Assembly: GCA_905250885.1 (NCBI GenBank)
Contig: CAJNOQ010002614.1
Location: 1 to 23,456 of the forward strand
DNA: 23,456 nucleotides
Source of the DNA: Didymodactylos carnosus
Lineage: Eukaryota > Rotifera > Eurotatoria > Philodinida > Philodinidae
Direction: 5' to 3'
Below are positions 1-10,700 of this stretch, one piece after another. The notes under the pieces are model-generated. The model was not told the DNA's origin. It did no database searches and was given only the letters and a program-made list of their open reading frames with translations. Each line of letters opens with the position of its first letter. The first letter of the stretch is position 1. The position numbers were made by a program, and so were the translations under genes.

Positions 1-424
1 TGAAATGCGTAGGAACGAAATACCGGCTTTCCGCCTGTATTTTAGATTTTGACCTATACAAACCGCTCCAAAACCCTCCAAAAATTTTGAAAAGTAGTTT
101 TTCATAGGTTTTTCGATGTGCTCTTGCATTTGAACGCATCAAAAATATTTGACCGCAAAAAGGTTTTCAATCGTAAACTCTGGTTTTCTAGAAAACTCAG
201 TCTTCCATGGCCTAGCAGCAAAAATCATTGTGAATCACCTTATAATACATTTCGGTTTTTATACTGATCCTTTAATTTAATTTACTGATTTTTAAATATA
301 TCAGTAAATCGAATTATCTTAATAACTGACCATGTAAGTAATTTACTGATCATTCATTTATTCTACTGATTTATTCTACTGCCTATTGATTTTACGAAAC
401 ATAGTCATTAATTATCACGTTTAG
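1..424 (+). other. Intron sequence upstream of the first WD40 exon
   Basis: No coding stretch seen. The TTTAG acceptor at 420-424 shows that at least the right part is intron. Bases 1-230 are less AT-rich and differ in texture from 240-420, perhaps a decayed repeat; family not recognised. Confidence 0.5.
280..309. repeat. Short inverted repeat ATTTACTGAT
   Basis: Ten-base arms at 280-289 and 300-309 with a 10-nt loop. TACTGAT recurs at about 262, 284, 343 and 363. Confidence 0.6.
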
Positions 425-3400
425 GTTGTATTCGAGCATCAACAAGTTCAGAAATTCAATTACGCGAAAATAATGGCATTACATCGACTATTGAATTTAC
501 AGCGAATAATATAGCGAATAAATTATTGGTACGTTCGAAATCCGCTGATCCAAAACGATTAAAAAGTCGAAGTAATATCACAACTACTGGTATGAATAAA
601 TATATAATGGACCTTTTTATCTGAGATAAAAATTGTTTTTTATTAACAAATAGCAGTAGAATCTGCAGATGACGACAGTCAACAACATCAAAAGAAACGT
701 GATTCAACAACGTCATTTGTCACACAATCAACGCAAGATTCTTCAATTAAACAGCAACAATCAAAATCAAAAACATCGTCAAAATCACTATTAAATCACA
801 TACAATTCAGATGTGAGAGTGATCAAACAATATTTAAAGTTTACAAAGGGGTCAAAACATTCGATATATCAGTGGAAAAAAATGTGCTTGTCACTGGCGG
901 TAACAAATCTATTTTTTCTCTATAACTTTTCGATGCACAACTCTATGATTTTGAGTTTAATGTTTAGGAATGGATCGTGTTTTAAGAATCTGGAATCCAT
1001 ACGTACCGGCTAGACCAATTGCACGTCTAAGAGGGCATACAGCACCAATATTTTATATCAAAATAGCTGTCGATGATAACAGAGTATTTTCTGTATCAAC
1101 TGACAAAAGTGTTCTGGTGAGTAATAAGTACATTTAAAAAATTATCTAACGCATGAGTATTGTTCAGAACAAATTACAGATCAACTATGAAGATGAAGAA
1201 AGAGTTTCGTTCTTTAACTTGAAACTTCATAGAGTTATAAAGAATGGATATAGAGTGTGAGTTATCGTTAAAATAAAATTGGGCTTAGTCCCATACAATC
1301 CGTTTGGTGATAATAAAATGCAGAATAAACACTCTATCACCAAAATTATATAAAAGAAACTAAATGCAAGAAAAAACGTATGCATAAACAACAGATGCAC
1401 GCACTTTTGTACAAAAAAGACTGACTGTTAATAAATATCACTTGGATTTTTTTTGGATTAAAACTTCTTTTGATAAGTAGAAAAATACAACAGCGTCTCT
1501 GTATACAACATACATGTAACAACATTAAAGTGTAAAAAAATCGCGAAAAAATTAACTAACTGAACCGGTTTCAAAAAGAGAAACATGTTATTGCACAGAG
1601 AAACAGAAAAAGAATATAACGGAAAGAGCAAGACAAGATAGTTTTCTATCACAGCATAATCCGTATGTACAAGATAAAAAAGGTAGATAAAACAACGAAT
1701 TTATTACCTCTTTTGTTTTTTTGCACAATTTTAGCAGCTTATTACGTTTTATAAAACGTAATAAGCTGCTAAAATTATGCAAAGTTCTATATTTCTAAAA
1801 GTCCTGCCATTAAGTAAGGATAATCTTTCTTTTTTGTAAAAAAATAGTTGTATTCTTAGGTTTTTTCTTAGGAACTGGTGTGTTATACTCTAAGTTCTTT
1901 TTTAATGGTCCAAGTGGTGGTGGATTGTCTGGAATAGCGTTTAAAAATGTTGGAATAGTTTTTATTGTGTAATTATAAAATTTTGATATCCAATCGATTG
2001 CAAATTTATCTGTTCTTAATTTTCCTTCTCGCGTATATAGACGAGTTGCATACAGCCAAGCGAGATCAGTCCAATAGGAATGAAGTTTCATGTTTATCCA
2101 TGAGTAACCTTTTTCCAGTGGTGCATTCCACTTATTTATACCGTATTCAGTATTTAAATATTCAATAGGATCACATGGCACCGAAAAACGATAACCGAAT
2201 AAATCCCCAGAGCATAATTCGGGTAATAATGGTAGCTTACGTCTAAAATGAGACAGAAAATAAGAGTATGGATAGTAATATAGGTAATTGTAGAGTCTTA
2301 AACAGCTTGACGAGCACTTTTGTAAAAATCACTCACTAGTTATCTATATTCCTTCGGATAACATTATATATTAGATACCTGAACTTTGTTCGATGAACTT
2401 GGTAGCCACACCATCGAGAATTATTCTCTTTGTAAGCCCAAAACAAATCTAATGTAAAGCGACCAGTATATAAACGAAATTCTAAGGAATCATTGATCTA
2501 GAAATAATTGCATCGATTTGATATCAATAGCAGTTAAAGTATAACAGGCAATATAGAATGAAAAATGTTATCTGATCAAAAAATATTTTTAGCAACGAAT
2601 TAAAAAATATTTTTCTCAAGCGGATGAGTGCGTATCTTTAGCATTAAGATTCTCAGATGTCTAGACTATTGAGAGAACTTTTTCCTTGTCCGGCTGTTCT
2701 GAAGTTTTTTCACTTATTATTTCTGTTTTACGCTATTATAAGAGGACAAACAATAAAATTCTTAATTTTCATTAATTAATTACAATTGATTAATTTGCTT
2801 CTTTAATAAACTAGGATTGTAATAAATAAACTCATCTTCTTTAAATTTAGTATCTGTTTACACTTGGACAGATTCCTCAGTAAACAAGGAAACGCAACGT
2901 AAAAGTAAAATTTGGTCTAGTTTTAGCGGTAGTGAGATCGATACACTAACATCTCTGCGTAGAATGTATGTTATTACACGCACTGGAAAAAGTACGCATT
3001 ACACTTACCAGTCCCAACGCACCCCACAGATATGAAATTTTGTTGCCAAGAAAATAATTACGTATATCCTCACTATATTCTTCTGCGTACAATCCAAAAT
3101 CGGCATCTTGTGTAAACGGGATTAGTCCACAATGTCGATACCATCCTGAAATGATTAGAACTACTCAGTTAAACGTACAATCTTCAATGTTAGAAATTTA
3201 CCTAATAAGGTTCCACCCGCAAGCCAATAATGTTTTTCTAAATCATCCAAACCTTTTCCGATTCCACGCATTGGAATTACAGTTAGATTTAGTTGACTAT
3301 CATTCTGATATAATTTATATTTATTTTCCATGATCGATGCTAATTCTGTATTACATTCTAGAAATTTTGATGTACCATACAGCCACAGAAAATGTGAAAT

Positions 3401-6400
3401 GTTTTTTGGATAAAAGTACTGAATGTTATTCATTTCATTTTTCATAATTTGTGTCTCAGTTCTAAAATATTAACATGTATTCAAGTCAGTTAGATGAGGG
3501 AATAATACATGAAATAATACGGTTAAAGACACTCTAGATTGCGGAATCAAACACGTTTTAAACGTTCATAATGCTAGTTAAGAACGAATTTATAGAAGAT
3601 TTTCAAGAGATAGTAGACACTCTATCACCTGATATTGGCCTCATATATGCTTAGACCTTTAATAGAACGACATGGCTTAGTGGTTATGTTGTTCGTCATG
3701 TACTTTAAACGTACTGTATTCGGATCTAGGCGCTGAAGAGTCATGTAGTGACTTTGAGCAAGTTACTTATGTGTTAATATCTTGTATTACTCGTCCGACA
3801 GCATACTCACTACGTATGCTAGCTCATTTGGCTAGTTCGCGCAGCTTTCTTGAAAGCTAGGACGTGATTAGTGAGTGTGTATGGTGAGTACAAGTAATTC
3901 AGCGAAAAGAACTCTACGTCTGGCTAGCCTTCTGTTCACAGCTGCGCTAAATGACTAGTGACGAGATGAGTGATCATGTCAGAAGTTTGCAACTGCAGGG
4001 AAGATATCGGGCTATTGAAACTAGAGATAGGCAGAGCAACTGATTTTGTACCCTGAGCCCTGACCTATAAAAATTTTCACAATCTGGACCTGTCCTGCCC
4101 TTGCTTCAGTGCTCGTGTCCTGTGCTACCCTATGAAATTTCGCGAATCATGTGTACTTTCCAGTGTGGCATGTAGTTTATTAAATTCTACCAGAAACACA
4201 TGTATAAAAGTATTGTGCTTTATTGATCGTTGGTAACAAAATTGTTTTAGAAAAAGATCTATGCTCTGTACTGCACTACGAATCTTGAGGCAGAGTAAGG
4301 TCGACCTGTACACATCTGCCTCAACAATGGTAGTTTCAATTTAAAACTGCCATTCGGCAGCGCCCTACACTGGTAACCGTAGTCGGGGTATTCTGCTTCG
4401 TTTAATAATACAATATAAACTTACCGATCAATAGCTCTCACTGTATCACCAAACGTCAGTGTCCAACCATTTGGTGTATATTCTATATTTTCTCTAATTA
4501 AATAATAAAATTTTTGTTCATGTAAAACACATATTTGTATAATTTTTTGATTATATTCAATAAAAATATGATCGATGTCTGTCAAGTTGGTTTTTGCACT
4601 TGATGAATAAGTAACGTTAAATACTTTTCGCGAAGCGCTTTTATCTAATAACTAAAATATCAACTATAAAAAACATTTACCATTCGAATACCACAAAATG
4701 TTGTTGATAGAAATATAAATAAGAGATAATGTACCTTTTTAAGTTGTTCAGCCGTTGAATCCCTAATAGCAAATGTTAATGATTTTGCGTCATATTGATT
4801 CAAATCAGAACTACTTTCTAATATGGCATCCAATGCGTGAATGTCAATTAATAACAAATCTACTTTGAATTTAATTACGTTATGAAGAATATAATAAAAA
4901 TCAGAGTTTTCCGTTACACTGAAGCAAAAACGCTAAAAGAAATAGTGAAATTGTTGATAGAAACATGATGAATTCACTTCAGTCGGTAAGAAACTACTTA
5001 CTTTGGTTTTTACTGTTGGCCACCAAATACTGCTAATTGTGAACCATGTCAATATATACACAACTAGACATATAGCAATAAAGAATTTCTTTCGAATAAG
5101 AAAACGAAGAAACCCCATCGAAGGATTAATATCGAAAATCTACTCTAGAATACGGTGCTCGTTGAACTTTTAAAACTCAAAGTTCATCTAGCGTTTAAAT
5201 ATGATCGAAAAAGATATAGTTCAATTCAGTTGTCGTTTATAATTTTGATTTGAATATGGAAGTTTTGTTTTTCTCTTGTTGTTCATGTGTATAGAAAGAG
5301 AGAGAAAGATAATAATCACATCAATGAAAATTGAGTTAGCGAAACAATAGCTGTTGTAATAATAGCAATCCAACAACAACTTATGAGCGAGTTTCAAAAC
5401 GAAATTATTGAATAACGATCGTATAGTTGTATGATAATAAGCCCTGAAAGAGGAACAAAAAAATATATAGAAGAATAGAGTAGATACAATGAGCAAGATG
5501 TGGTTGGCGCGAGCAAGCGAAAGCTTTTTCTTGTTCTTGCCTTTTCTTTTTTGAAGGGTCTTATCTATTATCTAAGATTTTCTCCTTTAAATAGTTCTGT
5601 GGAGAAATCTCCTCTCTTCTCCCACTGGATGATGTCTACTTTTTAAAATTCTTCCCTCAACATAAACTTTTATCAAATTCTAGATTATATACCTACAAAT
5701 GTTCAAACCTATACGAAGAATATGTTAGAAATTATTTTTGTTAACGCCTATATTACTAGTTCTTTTTCTTACTTTTGTATGTGCCGAGCATTTTTTTTTA
5801 ACTAAAAGAAATATCTAAAAACGAAAACTGGGAATGTGAAAGAATAAGGAAGAGCGGATTATGTGTGCTTATATATATGTGTATTCTGCTTCTATTTTTA
5901 GATATATTCTAAGAGTGGAAAATCGTGAGCAAAAAAGAAAACACAACAATCCGTAGAAACGAAAAAAAATTTTTTTAGAAAGAGTAATTTTATGATATTT
6001 CTGTCTAGATGTTTTTCTTTGTGAGAGTAATAACAGAAAAAAACGTATCTGTCATGAAATTAACGGATATATTAAATTTGTTTGTCTGTATTTGATAAAA
6101 AAGACGCGTTTTTTTCCTTAGTCCAATACTTACTGGATCTCTAAAAACGCGAACTGTCAAGTTAAGTCAAATTAATTTTATTTAGCTGATATAGCTAGGA
6201 TACTACAAAAAAAAGTAAATACTTATTAATATGCAGCACCATGAGAAAGAGAGAGAGTAGAGAACAAAAGACAAAAAAAGAAAAAAAAAACGAATGAAGC
6301 AACAAGAAAAAAACAGGTACAACTTAGTCACGATCAATGCTAAGTACGACAACTATATACAAATATTAAGCATAAACAATAACCGGGCAAACACTAAAAA

Positions 6401-7732
6401 TACATGTTCTATAGGAAATTAAGGTGCTTTCTAACAGGTGTTTTGAAGGACTGAAAATGGCAATAAGAGGCAACATTACGTGGGAAGCTGTTTAAGTTTT
6501 TATATGTGGGTCTCAAAAACCAAGAATTTGTATCAGCGAAAGTAGAAGATGGTTATCTAACCTAAAATGGTTATCTCGCCATTCCAAAACCCGAGTAGTG
6601 AGTGATTCGATTAAATTGAAACTTGAAAGGGCGCATCTATCCGTCATGATTTTATGCAGAGATATGTTAGACAAAAGTATTTTCTTCTTTGGCTCAAATC
6701 GGGGAGGTCTAGTCATTGAAGACGAATATTACTGTCAGAATCGTAATCATTTAAAATATTCCTACGACAGAGATGAGCTATAAATAAATATATACACCTT
6801 TTTCTTATCATTTTGGATCGTCTATATTTGAACTGTCTGATCAAACGAAAAAACTTTTCAATCAATCAGTTTTGAAGCATAACTTATAGTAAAAGCTTTG
6901 TCTCGTTTCTTACAGATAATTGTTTATAATACGAACTAATTAGACTTTGTTTTCAATTACTATATTTTTGATTGAAACGAGTTTATTATGTGAAAAAAAG
7001 GTACGAGTTTATGGACTGAATGGAGTGAGACCAGATATGTTTTGAAACCATAACCGTCTTGCATGTGAATGGAAAAGACATAAGTCTTATTCTTAAAGAC
7101 ATAGAAATCTCGTATTTCTACGTCGTTTTTAACAGACCGAAATCCTACCATTCCCCAAGGATTATAAAAATTCTACAGAAAATGGACTGTTAAAATTTGT
7201 TGTTTTGTCGTCTATTTGTGACAACGAAAACTAACAGTTGCCGATAAAAATTGCTGACAAACGTTTTCACTGATCGAAAATGCACCATTACACATGCAAG
7301 ACAACGTACTATTGTTTACATCCTAAAAATCGACCAAAAAACAGATAAATTGAAGATTTTTTGTATAAATTGCAAAAAAATCTATTCTCTAAATTCAGTT
7401 CCATTTCAAATCGAAATTGATTGATCGGTACCAGTTCTGATTTTCTACTATGGTTCTATTTCTAAAGTGGATATATAGAAAAAGTATTCTATAAACTTTT
7501 TTTACTGAGTGCTATTAATAAGATCTTTCTGTCATCTTCGTTGTTTTTTTTTTTGTTCTTTTTTTTATTCTAACCATTGTGCTAGTTCTGGCTTCTATAC
7601 GTTAGAGAAAAGAAAATTTTTTGACTGATTTATCTTTGTTGTCACGCATACACATCTTTATTTAAACATTCTCGGCTTTGTCTCTCTTCAGTTCAGTAGA
7701 TAGATATGCAGTATATATATGTATATATACAT

Positions 7733-7793
<61 letters not shown>

Positions 7794-10700
7794 TACTAAA
7801 ATAAAAAACGAAAACCTTAGATTAAACAAGAAATAATCACTAAATATTTATAACCTACATACGGTAGATTCTCATGAGTAGAAAAAATGTTTACGATTAG
7901 TTGCAATATGCATGAATATCGAAAAAGCAACCTGTGAGTCAGTTAATGATTATATATGCAGATATGTTTAAATGTCAGTTATTAATATTTTTTCCTTTTT
8001 CCAGAAAATTTAGTTTTCTTCGCCATGCCTTCTCTCTAAACGGATAGTTCATTTCCATTCATGGATAAAAGAATCTAATCTCTTCTATTTGTGTAAGTGA
8101 ATAAATTAACATTTGATGTGCAAAATACACACATGACGATGATGATGCATAGAATATAGAAGATAATCATCTGTGATTTTTTTTCCCCCTTATTTCTATA
8201 TCCAAAAAATGTGTTCATACTTGATTTTTATTTTCTTGTCTTTCTTCTTTTTTATTTTTTTTTTGTCAAATTTTTTTTTCTTCTTTTCTCAGAATAATAA
8301 AGTCATCATCATATGGCACTCGGCATAAAACGAATTTTCTTAATATAGAGTAGAGATATATCGTCTGAGTGTTTCAAATAAAATTATTAGGCTAATTTAA
8401 TTTAAACTATTCACTCTCATATATCAGTTCACTTACATCAGTCAGTTGAAGATTAACACAAACAAAGATCAACATTGCGTGACAAAATTTTCATTTCCCG
8501 AATTTTTAGTCTTATTCCCCATACTTGGATCTATTTGTTGTTCTGTTGAAGGAATTACACAATATTTTTTCTTAGTACTTCATCATTCAAATGTTAGTAA
8601 ATAAAAATAATCTATTCACGGATGCTGAACTAAACACTAATTTTGTGTAAATATTTGAAGATGAATAAAATAGTAGTTCTCAATTTTCGTCTATGAGCTG
8701 ATCTCAATTTTGCTAGAAACCTCAAAAAATTGTCTTTATGTACTAAATGTGCATATTTTATTCAAAATTAAACTAAATTACTTAGAACATGATTAAATTA
8801 TATAAGATACCTTTAACCATTATATTAAGAAAAGTCATTCATTGTTATTGTGATTTAGCTAAAAGAACAAATCCTTGAGAGAAAAGTAGAGATTTTCAAT
8901 TACCGAATATTAGTATCAAATAAAATGAACAAAATTGACTGAATTCTAATATATCCGATGACTAAGATTGCTTTTGAACGAAATATACACATTTTATGCT
9001 TCAAGATAAATAGCCAAAATTTTCTAGTTTTTTTTAACAAGTTTGATCAATCAATCATTTGATGCAAGATTTATGAAACTTTTCTGAATTTATAAAATAC
9101 TTTTGTAATAGAATTCTCATTAGAAGTTTTTTTTAAAATTTTAATAGTATAGACACGTGCTCATGACAAATGGAAGGAAAATGAAATGTTTATTAATTCA
9201 TTATTTGGAATTGACATTGGTATGTATCCTTACCTTCAACCTTGAGGTTCATCGATACAGAAAACTGATTTTTCAAGGTAATAATAGGTGTGGCCAAAGT
9301 TCTACATTAATTTCGTTTTGATATAGCGTTGCAATGGAATATTGTTGAAATCATTTCTACAATATGCTATGACAATAGTCTTGTTATTCGTTTTATTCCA
9401 AGTTTTATAATGTAAGGATAGGGCATTATTATTGCTGCACAAAAAAGAAATTTTTCTTTGTGTTCGGTCGAAATGACCACTTTTATAGTGCTCTATCTTA
9501 TCACCGATTTTACATCACTGTCAATCATAGTCGAAAAAAGAAATTCTACGCCCAGAGGGAAGTTGCTAAAAACTATATATTTAACATGAAAAAGAAAGCG
9601 TATTGAGTCCTCTATCAAACGATATTATTTGGAATAGGATGGACATAGCTGCTCGGTGAGATATTAGAACAAAAACTTGTTTTCGCGTTGTAAACGTCAA
9701 ATTGAGTCTTTTTAATCAAAGGGTCTTCTGTTCAGTCTCTTGTAATTAATGTTAACTTTTTTAATATCGAATACGAAAGCCTTCATTGTAATGAACAATT
9801 TCATATACATGATGCTTGAAAAATGAAAAAAGTTAAACAAATATATTTGGATAAAAAAAATTGTGACCGAAGTTGCAGAACATTTCTGATCAAACACTTT
9901 TATATATTTTTGTACTAGATATTTTGCTCGTTCTAATAAAAAAAGGATAAAGAATCTCCTACACTATTTCATCGAAATACTATATCAAAAACAAAATTAA
10001 TACAGAACTTTTGTTCTACTCGTTCGTCTTAAATCGAATATTCTTTAAGAACTCATTTTTTTTCTTTTTTTTCTTTTTTAAAATTCTTCAAATTGAACAG
10101 GTTTACTTTTTTAAAAAGTTCAACTTTTCTGTTCTTAAATCTAATCGATTATATTCCTATTCGCTTACCGTTAATATTATTGAACTCCAACAACCATTTG
10201 TTATATTATGTTTATGTCTCTTAATCTGGATCAATGTACTTATACTTTAAGATGCAACCATTATAGAATAGAAATGAAGAAGAGTAAAAAGAGCAGAGAA
10301 AAATAAAAATAACATATCGTAGAGAATAATGTGTTGAATGTGTACGTTTTACCTGCATGATAATCATACAGAGAAAGACGACACGGATGCAGAACATAAA
10401 ATAAAGTACATTAGACACGCTATGAGTACATTTAGTACACATTATACAGCAAACAGTTTTTAAACAAAGAATATGTCAAACTGTTGTTTTGTTTTTTGTT
10501 AATAAAAGAGCTAAAAGGAAACTATTAATTACATAGTACGTACAAATAACAGAGATGAGCTATAAATAAATATATACACCTTTTTCTTATCATTTTGGAT
10601 CGTCTACATTTGAACTGTCTGATCAAACGAAAAAACTTTTCAATCAATCAGTTTTGAAGCATAACTTATAGTAAAAGCTTTGTCTCGTTTCTTACAGATA

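Noticed and set aside
3666-3735. Functional tRNA gene (possible TAA anticodon)
   Set aside because: A-box is good, but the spacing to the anticodon-like loop is too long, the B-box is imperfect, and no acceptor stem pairs; tRNA-derived repeat is more likely.
6513-6783. Overlapping open frames on both strands (67 and 61 codons)
   Set aside because: No family resemblance, no splice continuity; the right part enters the 233-bp repeat.
10011-10250. 79-codon + strand frame rich in Phe
   Set aside because: Produced by T-tracts; no family resemblance and no splice links.
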